From Bacillota bacterium (GTDB lineage Bacteria > Bacillota > Clostridia > Christensenellales > Christensenellaceae), in the NCBI GenBank assembly GCA_023408315.1, contig JAEYKI010000022.1, forward strand, positions 29,906 through 93,905: 64,000 nt of DNA, given 5' to 3'. Positions 35,884 through 44,296 of the stretch are shown one piece after another; position 1 is the stretch's first letter; every line of letters starts with the position of its first letter. The notes under the pieces were generated by a model. That model ran no database searches. It was not told where the DNA came from and saw only the letters and a program-made list of their open reading frames with translations. A program made the translations under genes and the position numbers.

Positions 35884-36192
35884 TTAAAGCAACTGCAATG
35901 CATCCGCTTCCGTAAGGTCAACTTCCATAAACTCCGCAACCTCTGGAATCCATCGGCTTTGAACAAAATGCAGGTGCGACGGGTGCGCGTTGTACGCATC
36001 GTACTCCTTTTGGGATGCAAAAACCATGTAGAAATAAAAATCAAAGTTGTTTTTGGGGCTTACTTCATTATATATCTTGAATTGCGGAGCAATGGGCGCG
36101 AGCAATTCAAGCGCGCTGACAAGGAATGCGCGTTCTTCTGCGCTGTTTTTTTGATGTTTTAACCGGAACAGTACGGAATGAATGATTTGCAT
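35884..36192 (-). CDS. Dabb (stress-responsive A/B barrel) family protein
   Basis: 102 residues. It begins MQIIHSVLFRLKH and has a mid-protein FDFYFYMVFASQKEYDAYNAHP and HLHFVQSRW, the pattern of dimeric alpha/beta-barrel Dabb proteins. The His-rich centre resembles members that act on polyketide-like or aromatic compounds, but in bacteria the role is mostly unknown. Strong AAGGAGG before the ATG. Probably co-transcribed with the phosphohexomutase. Confidence 0.8.
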   Translation of the reverse strand: MQIIHSVLFRLKHQKNSAEERAFLVSALELLAPIAPQFKIYNEVSPKNNFDFYFYMVFASQKEYDAYNAHPSHLHFVQSRWIPEVAEFMEVDLTEADALQLL

Positions 36193-36248
36193 AGGATCCT
36201 CCTTGCATGATTTGCATTCAGCCTCCGCATACTAAGCTGGAGGTGACG

Positions 36249-36377
36249 ATGATGGCCAAAAAATGGAAAGAATTACTGAAGGAATACAAACCCGCCAAGG
36301 ACGACCCGCAGGGAAGCTATACGGGAAAGCCAACGAACCAGGATGAAAATCCCGTTCAGGATGCGGACGATCTCTGA
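36249..36377 (+). CDS. Conserved-looking 42-residue protein ending in PVQDADDL
   Basis: A short frame from ATG 36249 (or 36252) with a strong CTGGAGGTGACG ribosome site encodes a basic start MMAKKWKELLKEYKPAK, then DPQGSYTGKP and an acidic end PVQDADDL. I recall small proteins of anaerobic bacteria with a similar DPxGSYTG and PVQDADDL pattern, with no known function. The gene is convergent with ogt and overlaps its 3' end by 22 bp (36356-36377). It would be missed by size filters. Confidence 0.65.
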   Translation: MMAKKWKELLKEYKPAKDDPQGSYTGKPTNQDENPVQDADDL

Positions 36378-36826
36378 CCGGATTCAAGCGCAAGCAGTTG
36401 CTTTTTGCATTCCGGTTTGCCGTTGTAACCGCCAATACCTCCGCCTTTTTGAATGACGCGGTGGCAGGGGATAATAATGGCAATCGGGTTGCGTTTATTC
36501 GCCTGGCCCACCGCGCGGACCGAATTGCGGTTGCCGATTGCGGCGGCTATATCCTGGTACGATTTTGTATGGCCGTAGGGGATACGGCATAAAACCGCCC
36601 ATACCGACCGCTGAAACGGCGTGCCTTCCGGCTCCAGCTTTAACTGGAACTCTTTGCGCCGCCCGGCCAGATATTCTGCAAGCTGCTTGGCGCAGGCCCG
36701 CGTGACCGGATTGGCATTCTCCTGCCCGGCTGTATCCACAAACGACACGGAGGTAACTGCGTCTACTGACGCAATAATTTTAAGAATGCCAACTGAAGAA
36801 GTTAAAAATTCACAAAATTCTTTCAT
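36356..36826 (-). CDS. ogt: Methylated-DNA--[protein]-cysteine S-methyltransferase
   Basis: 156 residues. The alkyl-acceptor motif IPCHRVI is intact and is preceded by the helix-turn-helix segment with RAVGQANKRNPI. It repairs O6-methylguanine by irreversible transfer to its own cysteine. The N-terminal domain is short, as in Ogt rather than Ada. It overlaps the upstream DUF2284 gene by 4 nt, giving a coupled pair, and its 3' end runs into the small gene on the other strand. Confidence 0.93.
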   Translation of the reverse strand: MKEFCEFLTSSVGILKIIASVDAVTSVSFVDTAGQENANPVTRACAKQLAEYLAGRRKEFQLKLEPEGTPFQRSVWAVLCRIPYGHTKSYQDIAAAIGNRNSVRAVGQANKRNPIAIIIPCHRVIQKGGGIGGYNGKPECKKQLLALESGQRSSAS

Positions 36827-37359
36827 TTAAAAAACACTATCCCAAAATAAGTTACGGTATTGACACCGTTGATATATTGAAAACCAAATTTCCCGCTGGT
36901 TGCGTATACGTCTATTCCGCACGCTTCCATGGATGCAATTGCTTTTTGCGGAAAACGGCATGGTTCGCTTGGATAGGTGCATTGCTCACACAGGCTGCAT
37001 CCCCCCGCGCCCATTACGTATGCATCGGGGGACGCTTCTTTTATTACGGCAAGGGCGTTGCTGCAAAGCTGCGTAAACTTGTCCTTGGCAGCCATCATGC
37101 CTTCAAAATCGTAGGAATCCTCAAGCGGATAAACCGCGTTGAAAAGCAGCGCCTCCGGATAGCCTTTGGCCCTTTTTTCCAGATCTGCAAGCTCGCCCGC
37201 GCCGGGAGGACACTGCCAGTTTGTATTGTACCGGCCGCAGCTGTTCATTGCGCACATATCCCTTACTTCTTTAGAAAAAGGAATTGCCTTGGGGTCCACA
37301 AACGCATATTGGTTAAAATTGATGTCTTTTATTTTTTGTTCTATCAAATTTTTGTTCAT
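36823..37359 (-). CDS. DUF2284 cysteine-rich metal-binding protein
   Basis: 178 residues with cysteine clusters MNSCGRYNTNWQCPPG and GGCSLCEQCTYPSEPCRFP, typical of DUF2284/COG5423 proteins of anaerobes. The cysteines look able to hold an Fe-S cluster or metal. Function unknown. It is the first gene of a pair with ogt, divergent from the 2-oxoacid dehydrogenase operon. Confidence 0.85.
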   Translation of the reverse strand: MNKNLIEQKIKDINFNQYAFVDPKAIPFSKEVRDMCAMNSCGRYNTNWQCPPGAGELADLEKRAKGYPEALLFNAVYPLEDSYDFEGMMAAKDKFTQLCSNALAVIKEASPDAYVMGAGGCSLCEQCTYPSEPCRFPQKAIASMEACGIDVYATSGKFGFQYINGVNTVTYFGIVFFK

Positions 37360-37510
37360 TTTTTACCTCGCCGCTATTATAACAGAAATGAGCGCTCCGT
37401 TCCAACTAAATTATTCTGCCCAACGGAAAGCTTTTAATAAAGGCCTTTTTATGTATTATAACGCATTATGAGAGAAAACTAAACCTGAATAAAACTTTAC
37501 AAAAAAAACA

Positions 37511-37539
37511 TTGACTTAGGTTAGCGCATTTGCTAGACT
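37511..37539 (+). promoter_or_regulatory. Promoter of the 2-oxoacid dehydrogenase operon
   Basis: TTGACT (37511-37516), a 17-bp spacer and TAGACT (37534-37539). Expected start near 37546, leaving a leader of about 87 nt. Confidence 0.7.
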
Positions 37540-37550
37540 ATGCACAAAGA

Positions 37551-37617
37551 ATGTTACAAATTAACATAATATGTGCTTTTTGCATCGATTATGTTAAAAA
37601 TGATTATAAATTAACAT
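37551..37617 (+). promoter_or_regulatory. Nested, mutually exclusive hairpins in the dehydrogenase leader
   Basis: Four ATGTTA/TAACAT half-sites build three alternative structures. Hairpin A is ATGTTA-5 nt-TAACAT (37551-37567). Hairpin B is TTAACATAAT (37561-37570) with ATTATGTTAA (37588-37597), a perfect 10-bp stem. Hairpin C is ATGTTA (37591-37596) with TAACAT (37612-37617). A excludes B and B excludes C because they share strands. The ribosome site GGAGG starts at 37621, right after C. It could be a DNA operator array or an RNA switch. Confidence 0.55.
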
Positions 37618-37632
37618 TTTGGAGGATAAAAC

Positions 37633-38886
37633 ATGGCGGTAGCGGTGATCATGCCCCGGCAAGGGCAATCGGTTGAGAGCTGTATCATTACAAAATGGCA
37701 CAAGAAGGTTGGAGACAAGGTATCCGCCGGTGATTTGCTGTTTTCTTACGAAACGGATAAAGCTTCGTTTGACGAAGAGGCAAAGGTTGAAGGCGTAATG
37801 CTTGCATTACTGGCGCAGGAAGGCGACGATGTTCCCTGCCTGCAAAATGTCTGCGTGATTGGCAGCGAGGGAGAAGATATCTCCGCGTTTACGGCTGGCG
37901 GCGCGGCAACTGCGGAAGAGAAAAAAACGGAGGCTCCTGCGGCGGCGCCGGTGCAAAAAGAAGCGCCCGCTGCCACCGGAACCGTGCGGGAAGGCGAGCG
38001 GCTGCATATATCGCCCCGCGCGCGCAACGCTGCCGCAAACATGGATATGGACGCTTCTTATGCAATTCCGACCGGCCCAAATGGCCGCATTATAGAGCGC
38101 GATATTATGGAGCTTTCCAGATCCGGCGCCGCTTTTGCAGAAAAACCGGCTTCCAAAGCCGCCGCTGCGGCTTTGCAGACTACGACTGCAGTTGAATTTG
38201 AAGACGCGGCTCTGCCCAGTATACGCAAGAAGATTGCAAAAGCCATGCACGAATCCTTGTCCGCCATGGCGCAGCTTACGCACAATTCCTCTTTTGACGC
38301 TTCCAATATACTGGCTTACCGCAAACAATTAAAAGACAACGCGGAGGCGCTGGGGCTGGAGAACATCACACTGAACGACATTGTGGTCTACGCGGTTTCC
38401 CGCGTGCTTGAGAATCATAAAGATTTGAACGCGCATTACCTGGACGACAAGATGCGCTATTTTACAAACGTGCATATCGGCATGGCGGTGGATACGCCGC
38501 GGGGCCTGCTGGTTCCCACCATATTCAATGCGAATAAACTCACTCTGAACGAGATCGCAAAAGAAACGAAACAAATTGCCAAAGAGGCGCAGGAAGGCAA
38601 TATTTCACCCGATAAACTCACGGGCGCATCGTTTACCATCTCCAACTTGGGGGCTCTGGGCGTGGAAAGCTTTACACCTGTAATCAACCCGCCCCAAACG
38701 GGTATTTTGGGTGTATGTAATATCCAGACCAAACTGAAGATGGCTGGCGGCGAGGCGAAACCTTACCAGGCAATGGGGCTTTCTTTAACCTACGACCATC
38801 GCGCGCTGGACGGCGCGCCTGCGTCGCGGTTTTTGCAGGAACTGTGCCGTACGCTTGAGAATTTTAGCATTCTGCTTGCGAAATAG
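37633..38886 (+). CDS. Dihydrolipoamide acyltransferase, E2 of a 2-oxoacid dehydrogenase complex
   Basis: 417 residues: one lipoyl domain (1-80, lipoyl lysine K43 in ETDKASF), an Ala/Glu-rich linker, a peripheral-subunit-binding domain (about 117-155, ISPRARNAAA) and a catalytic domain ending with the YDHRALDG active-site motif. It transfers the acyl group from lipoate to CoA and forms the complex core. First gene of E2-E3-E1. Pyruvate is the likely substrate, with acetoin possible. Confidence 0.93.
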   Translation: MAVAVIMPRQGQSVESCIITKWHKKVGDKVSAGDLLFSYETDKASFDEEAKVEGVMLALLAQEGDDVPCLQNVCVIGSEGEDISAFTAGGAATAEEKKTEAPAAAPVQKEAPAATGTVREGERLHISPRARNAAANMDMDASYAIPTGPNGRIIERDIMELSRSGAAFAEKPASKAAAAALQTTTAVEFEDAALPSIRKKIAKAMHESLSAMAQLTHNSSFDASNILAYRKQLKDNAEALGLENITLNDIVVYAVSRVLENHKDLNAHYLDDKMRYFTNVHIGMAVDTPRGLLVPTIFNANKLTLNEIAKETKQIAKEAQEGNISPDKLTGASFTISNLGALGVESFTPVINPPQTGILGVCNIQTKLKMAGGEAKPYQAMGLSLTYDHRALDGAPASRFLQELCRTLENFSILLAK

Positions 38887-38898
38887 GGGGAAGGCAAC

Positions 38899-40263
38899 AT
38901 GGTATACGATTTGATTGTGCTGGGCGGCGGCCCGGCAGGATATCTTGCATGCGAGAGGGCCGCACACGGCGGCATGAAGGTGCTGCTGGCGGAGGAACGG
39001 TTTGTTGGCGGCGTTTGCCTGAACGAGGGCTGCATTCCTTCCAAAACTTATCTGTATGCGGCAAAGCTGAAGGACGGCGCGGAACACGGCGAAAAATACG
39101 GAGTGATTACAAAGGAAACCAGGCTTGACCACATGGTTGTGAACAAACGGAAAGACAAGGTTGTAAAGACTCTTACAGGTGGCATTCGCGCCACACTGAA
39201 AGGGTTGGGCGTGGAAATCATAGAAGCGCACGGGCAGATCACCGGCAGGGTTGCGGATGGTTATGAAATAGAAGCGGGCGGCGTGAAGTACGCAGGCAAG
39301 AGGCTCCTGATCGCCACGGGTTCCGGCGCGGCAATGCCGCCGATACCCGGATTAAAGGAACAGTTTGAGGCGGGCTTTGCGCTTACCAACCGCGAGATAC
39401 TGGACATGAAGGAAGTTCCCGGAAAGCTGGTGGTGATTGGCGGCGGGGTGATTGGCCTGGAGATGGCCAGCTATTTCAACTCCGCGGGCAGCCAGGTGGC
39501 GGTCATCGAAATGCTGCAGCAGGTGGGCGGCCCGATTGACAGCGAAATTGCCGCGCTGCTGAAAAAATCTTACGAGAAAAAAGGCGTTGTGTTCAAAATG
39601 GGCTGTAAGGTGACCCGCGTTGAAGCGGGGCGCGTGGTATACGAGGAAAACGGTGCGGAAAAAGTTGTGGAAGCGGACAAAGTACTGCTGTCCATCGGCA
39701 GGGTTGCGCGCACAAAGGACATTGGCCTGGAGACCATCGGCGTGCTGACAGAGCGGGCCGGGATCGTGACGGACGAGAAGATGAAGACCAATATTCCGGA
39801 AGTATATGCCGCGGGCGACGTGAACGGCAAATCCATGCTGGCGCACACGGCCTACCGCGAGGCGGAAGTGGCTGTGAACAATATGCTGGGCATCAAAGAT
39901 AAGATGAGCTATGCGGCCATTCCCGGCGTGATTTACACCAACCCGGAGGTTGCGGGCGTGGGCGAGACAGAACAGACCGCCAAGCAGAAAGGCCTGGACG
40001 TAACCGTAAAAACAATCAGCATGCGGTATGCAGGCCGGTATGTTGCGGAGAACGAAGGCGGCGACGGCATTATGAAGATTATTGTGGACAACAAGTGGAA
40101 CCGTCTCGTGGGTGTGCATATGATCTGCAACTACGCGTCTGAAATCATCTGGGGCGCAGACGCGCTGATTGAAAAAGGGGTTACGGTCGATCAGATCAAA
40201 AAGATTGTGTTCCCGCATCCCACGGTGAGCGAGATCATCCGCGAAGCCGTATTCCAGCTATAG
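38899..40263 (+). CDS. lpdA: Dihydrolipoyl dehydrogenase, E3
   Basis: 454 residues. An FAD-binding GGGPAGYLACERAA, the redox-active disulphide GGVCLNEGCIPSK, an NAD-binding GGGVIGLEMASY and a C-terminal HPTVSE active-site histidine are all present. It reoxidises dihydrolipoamide with NAD. There is no fused lipoyl domain. It starts 12 nt after the E2 stop. Confidence 0.95.
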   Translation: MVYDLIVLGGGPAGYLACERAAHGGMKVLLAEERFVGGVCLNEGCIPSKTYLYAAKLKDGAEHGEKYGVITKETRLDHMVVNKRKDKVVKTLTGGIRATLKGLGVEIIEAHGQITGRVADGYEIEAGGVKYAGKRLLIATGSGAAMPPIPGLKEQFEAGFALTNREILDMKEVPGKLVVIGGGVIGLEMASYFNSAGSQVAVIEMLQQVGGPIDSEIAALLKKSYEKKGVVFKMGCKVTRVEAGRVVYEENGAEKVVEADKVLLSIGRVARTKDIGLETIGVLTERAGIVTDEKMKTNIPEVYAAGDVNGKSMLAHTAYREAEVAVNNMLGIKDKMSYAAIPGVIYTNPEVAGVGETEQTAKQKGLDVTVKTISMRYAGRYVAENEGGDGIMKIIVDNKWNRLVGVHMICNYASEIIWGADALIEKGVTVDQIKKIVFPHPTVSEIIREAVFQL

Positions 40264-40323
40264 AGAACCCCCCTATGCGGGGATCACGGAAATATTCATA
40301 TTGATTATAAGGAGAACCAGACA

Positions 40324-42792
40324 ATGACAAAAAGCTTGATAGTGGATCCTAAGCAGATGCGCAAGGCAGGAAAGATCAAGATTGCGGATATTCCAATGAA
40401 TACGTATCAAAAAACGGTTGCGGACGAAAAAGGCAACTACTCCAAGGAAGATTTTCTGCGGATCTTCCGGGATATGTATATCATCCGCGAGTTTGAGACC
40501 ATGCTGAATTTGATCAAGACGACCAGCGAATACGCGGGCGTTGCGTACAACCATCCGGGCCCGGCGCATCTGGGCATTGGCCAGGAAGCGGCGTATGTGG
40601 GCCAGGCGTATGATCTGGGTATTGAGGATTTTACATTTGGGTCGCACAGAAGCCACGGCGAAATTCTGGCCAAGGGTTTGTCTTCCATTCATAAACTTGG
40701 CGACAGTGCACTTACCCAAATTATGGAGGGCCACTTTGACGGAGAGGCTTATAAGGTAATAAAATCGAGCACGCAATATAAAAACGTAAAAGACATTGCG
40801 CGTGAGTTTTTAATGTATTCTGCGCTGGCGGAGATGTTCGCCAGAAGAACAGGCTTTAACAAGGGCCTGGGCGGCTCCATGCACGCGTTCTTTATTCCCT
40901 TTGGCATTTATCCCAACAACGCCATTGTGGGCGGCAGCGCGGATATTGCGACCGGGGCGGCGCTCTTTAAACGGGTCAACCAGAAGAGCGGAATGGTTAT
41001 CTGTAACATTGGCGACGGCTCCGTTGGCTGCGGCCCGGTGTACGAGGCCATGAACTTTGCCTCCATGGACCAGTTTAACACCCTGTGGGATAAAGACCAC
41101 TGCGGCGGCCTGCCGATCATATTCAATATATTCGACAACTCGTACGGCATGGGCGGCCAGACAAGCGGCGAAACGATGGGCTACGGCGAAGTTGCAAGGC
41201 TGGGTGCGGGCATCAACACCTCTGCCATGCACGCAGAGCGCGTGGACGGCATGAACCCGCTGGCGGTAATCGACGCATACAGGCGCAAACGGGAAGTTCT
41301 TGAAAAACGGCAGGGACCGGTTCTCCTGGACGTTGTGACCTACCGCTTCTCCGGGCATTCGCCCTCGGACGCATCCTCTTACCGCTCCAAGGATGAAGTG
41401 GCGCTCTGGGAAGCAATAGACGCAATCAACGCGTTCCCCAAACAGATTGTGGACGCGGGTGTAGCCACGCAGGCGGAGATAGATGCCATTATTGCGGACG
41501 TAAAAAAAGACATGCTGCACATTGTGAAGCTGGCTGTGGACGAGACGCTCTCCCCCCGCATGGACCTGAATGCAAACCCGGATGAAATCGCGAACCTGAT
41601 GTTCTCCAATGAAACAGTAAAGAGCATGGATACCACCAGGAAACCGGACGTGCTGATCTCAAAGGAAGAAAGCCCCAGGGTGCAGAAGATCAAGAACAAG
41701 GTACGCAGCGCTTTTGATGCGGACGGCAAGCCGGTCAGCAAGAACAAGATGTACCAGTACCGCGACGCTATGTTTGAAGCGGTGATTAATAAATACTATG
41801 AAGACCCCACATTCGTTTGCTACGGCGAGGAAAACAGAGACTGGGGCGGCGCGTTTGCCGTGTACCAGGGCCTGACAGAAGCGATTCCCTATCACAGGCT
41901 GTTCAACTCGCCCATTTCCGAGGCTGCCATTGTGGGAACCGCGGTTGGCTACGCCATGGCGGGCGGACGCGCGCTGGTGGAGCTGATGTATATTGACTTT
42001 TTGGGCCGCTGCGGCGACGAAGTGTTCAACCAGATGGCAAAATGGCAGGCAATGAGCGCGGGCAAACTGAAGATGCCCGTGACGTTGCGCCTCTCTGTTG
42101 GTTCCAAATACGGCGCGCAGCATTCGCAGGACTGGAGCGCGCTCTGCACGCACATTCCCGGCTTGAAAGTTGTTTTCCCCGCAACGCCCTATGATGTAAA
42201 AGGCCTTTTGAACGCGGCGCTTTCTGGAACCGATCCGGTGATCTTCTGCGAGAGCCAGCGCACATACGACTTTGGAGAGCAGTTCCAGAAGGAAGTGCCC
42301 GAAGGGTATTATGAAGTGCCGATTGGCGAACCCGATGTGAAAAAAGCGGGCAGCGATCTTACGATCCTTTCCATCGGCGCAACACTGTACCGCGTAATGG
42401 ACGCTGTGAAGATATTGGAGGAGAAGGGCGTATCCTGCGAAGTGATCGACGCGCGTAGCCTGGTTCCTTTCAATTATGAAAAGGTGATTGAATCGGTGAA
42501 AAAGACGGGCAAAATCATTGTGACGGGCGATGCCTGCGAACGCGGCTCCCAGATGAAGGAGTTTGCGCAGACAGTGAGCGAGCTGGCGTTTGATTACCTG
42601 GACGCTCCGCCGGTGGTGGTGGGCGCACGTAACTGGATCACGCCTGCGCACGAGCTGGAAAACACATTTTTCCCGCAGCCTTCCTGGATTGTGGACGCGG
42701 TGCACGAGCGCATCATGCCTTTGGCCGGACACGCCGCCAAGCAGAACTTTACCGAACTGGAGCAGATCCGTAACAACAAACGAGGCGTATGA
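40324..42792 (+). CDS. Fused E1 alpha-beta subunit of a thiamine-dependent 2-oxoacid dehydrogenase
   Basis: 822 residues. The first half (about 1-430) is an E1-alpha domain with the thiamine diphosphate motif starting GDGSVGCGPVYEAMNF and ending in FDNSYGMGG. The second half (about 470-822) is an E1-beta transketolase-like domain with GEENRDWGGAF and LYRVMDAV. Most Bacillota make these as two proteins. The fusion gives one polypeptide that decarboxylates the 2-oxoacid and acylates lipoate on E2. AAGGAG lies upstream of the ATG, and a terminator follows. Confidence 0.92.
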   Translation: MTKSLIVDPKQMRKAGKIKIADIPMNTYQKTVADEKGNYSKEDFLRIFRDMYIIREFETMLNLIKTTSEYAGVAYNHPGPAHLGIGQEAAYVGQAYDLGIEDFTFGSHRSHGEILAKGLSSIHKLGDSALTQIMEGHFDGEAYKVIKSSTQYKNVKDIAREFLMYSALAEMFARRTGFNKGLGGSMHAFFIPFGIYPNNAIVGGSADIATGAALFKRVNQKSGMVICNIGDGSVGCGPVYEAMNFASMDQFNTLWDKDHCGGLPIIFNIFDNSYGMGGQTSGETMGYGEVARLGAGINTSAMHAERVDGMNPLAVIDAYRRKREVLEKRQGPVLLDVVTYRFSGHSPSDASSYRSKDEVALWEAIDAINAFPKQIVDAGVATQAEIDAIIADVKKDMLHIVKLAVDETLSPRMDLNANPDEIANLMFSNETVKSMDTTRKPDVLISKEESPRVQKIKNKVRSAFDADGKPVSKNKMYQYRDAMFEAVINKYYEDPTFVCYGEENRDWGGAFAVYQGLTEAIPYHRLFNSPISEAAIVGTAVGYAMAGGRALVELMYIDFLGRCGDEVFNQMAKWQAMSAGKLKMPVTLRLSVGSKYGAQHSQDWSALCTHIPGLKVVFPATPYDVKGLLNAALSGTDPVIFCESQRTYDFGEQFQKEVPEGYYEVPIGEPDVKKAGSDLTILSIGATLYRVMDAVKILEEKGVSCEVIDARSLVPFNYEKVIESVKKTGKIIVTGDACERGSQMKEFAQTVSELAFDYLDAPPVVVGARNWITPAHELENTFFPQPSWIVDAVHERIMPLAGHAAKQNFTELEQIRNNKRGV

Positions 42793-42832
42793 TGATTTAG
42801 AAAAAATCGACCAATTTATAGAGAGAGGGAAT

Positions 42833-42863
42833 CCCGCTTAAATCAAGGCGGGGTTTTCTTTTT
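42833..42863 (+). terminator. Terminator of the 2-oxoacid dehydrogenase operon
   Basis: CCCGC (42833-42837) pairs with GCGGG (42848-42852), followed by GTTTTCTTTTTT. Confidence 0.75.
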
Positions 42864-42870
42864 TATTGTT

Positions 42871-43076
42871 TTTGGAGGCTGCCCGCCTCCAAACCTTAGG
42901 CACAAGGGACACTCGTCCCTTGTGAATCCCATTTGTGTACAATACCGCTACGCGGTATTGTACGGATAAAGGCCAGCCTGCCGCTGGTATAGATTGTTTT
43001 GATAAGCTGCTTGCCCAAAACGATGCGAAGTGTCGTTTTGACATGGAAGCCTTTTGCTTCTTTTCAGAAAAGAAGC
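42871..43076. repeat. Dispersed multi-hairpin repeat, copy 3: six inverted repeats in about 200 bp
   Basis: In order: TTTGGAGGC/GCCTCCAAA (42871-42893); CACAAGGGAC/GTCCCTTGTG (42901-42924); GTACAATACCGC/GCGGTATTGTAC (42937-42963); CCAGC/GCTGG (42973-42987); CAAAACG/CGTTTTG (43016-43040); and GCTTCTTTTC/GAAAAGAAGC (43056-43076). Several are perfect 9-12 bp stems with very short loops. This fills the gap between the E1 gene and rmuC, which contains no open reading frame I believe. Parts recur at 23172-23220 and 20094-20113. Confidence 0.75.
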
Positions 43077-43153
43077 GGGATCGGACGGGTTTGTTTTGTT
43101 GTACAAAAACATGACATGTTGTGCTATTATACTCTTTAAGGGAGGTGTACTGT

Positions 43154-44296
43154 TTGGAAAACTACATTATTATTGGGCTGGTGGCATTGGTTGTCGTTCT
43201 GTTGATTGTGCTTTTAAGCAAATACCGGTCCGCGGGGCAGGAGATATATAATTTAAACCGGCAACTTAAGACACAGTCGGACATGCTGCTGGATTCCGTG
43301 GCAAAGATGGCGAATATGAATGCGGACAACGCTGCGCGGATGCGGCAGGAGATCAGCGAGCAGTTTGTGAACTTAAACCAGATGACGGTATCCTCCCTTG
43401 CGGAGGTGTCACGCTTAAACGAGCGGAATTCGGAGCGCCTGCGGCAGTCTGTGGAAGAACGGCTTGCAGAGATGCAGAAGACAGTGGACGAGCGGCTGCA
43501 AAAATCGCTTCACGAGGGGATTGATTCTTCCTTTAAGCGGGTGAGCGACCAACTTACCGAGCTGTACAAAAGCATGGGAGAGGTAAAGACCCTTACCTCC
43601 GGCGTGGGCGATTTAAAAAATATTTTGTCCAACGTGAAAAACCGCGGTACGTGGGGTGAAGTACAATTGCAGCGGTTGCTGGAAGACTTTATGGCCCCCG
43701 GGCAATACACCCAGAATGCGCGCATCAATACCGAGACCGTTGAGTTTGCGATTGTGCTGCCCGGCGAGCACGAGCCGGTACTGTTGCCCATTGATTCCAA
43801 GTTTCCTATGGACAGGTACGCACGAGTGGCGGCAAGCGACGGTGAAGACCTCAAAACGGCCCAGAAAGAACTGGAACGCGCGATTTTGGACGAGGCAAAA
43901 AAGATCAATGAGAAATACATCCACCCCCCAAAAACAACGGATTTCGCCATTATGTTCTTACCATCTGAAGGGTTGTACGCAGAGGTGCTGCGCCTCTCCA
44001 TGCTGGAGGTGCTGCAGAGGCGGTTTAAGATCATGGTGACGGGCCCGTCCACCCTGTGCGCGCTTTTAACCAGCCTGCAGACAGGGTTTAAAACGCTTGC
44101 CATCAAGCAGCATTCCACCGCCATTCTGGACATGCTGAATTCTGTGAAAAACGAATTTGAGAAGTTTGAAGAATATATAGAAAAAACCCAGAATTCCCTG
44201 CGCACCGCACAGGGGCATCTGGAAGTTGTGTCCAAAAAGAGCGTCAAGATTCAAAACAAGCTGGGCAACGTGGAAGATTTAAAGCAGCTTGAATAG
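43154..44296 (+). CDS. rmuC: DNA recombination protein RmuC
   Basis: 380 residues: an N-terminal membrane segment (about 5-22), a long coiled coil (about 25-145) and the RmuC nuclease-like domain with RGTWGEVQLQRLLEDF and PIDSKFPMDRY. RmuC limits inversions at short inverted repeats in E. coli. TTG at 43154, 8 nt after GGGAGG, is the best start. A TGCTATTAT extended -10 lies at 43122-43130. Its stop directly abuts the stop of the convergent lipoprotein gene with no space for a terminator. Confidence 0.92.
   Translation: MENYIIIGLVALVVVLLIVLLSKYRSAGQEIYNLNRQLKTQSDMLLDSVAKMANMNADNAARMRQEISEQFVNLNQMTVSSLAEVSRLNERNSERLRQSVEERLAEMQKTVDERLQKSLHEGIDSSFKRVSDQLTELYKSMGEVKTLTSGVGDLKNILSNVKNRGTWGEVQLQRLLEDFMAPGQYTQNARINTETVEFAIVLPGEHEPVLLPIDSKFPMDRYARVAASDGEDLKTAQKELERAILDEAKKINEKYIHPPKTTDFAIMFLPSEGLYAEVLRLSMLEVLQRRFKIMVTGPSTLCALLTSLQTGFKTLAIKQHSTAILDMLNSVKNEFEKFEEYIEKTQNSLRTAQGHLEVVSKKSVKIQNKLGNVEDLKQLE

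Noticed and set aside
42871..43076. CRISPR array
   Set aside because: The repeats are different palindromes without equal-length spacers or a common repeat unit, and no cas gene is in the window.
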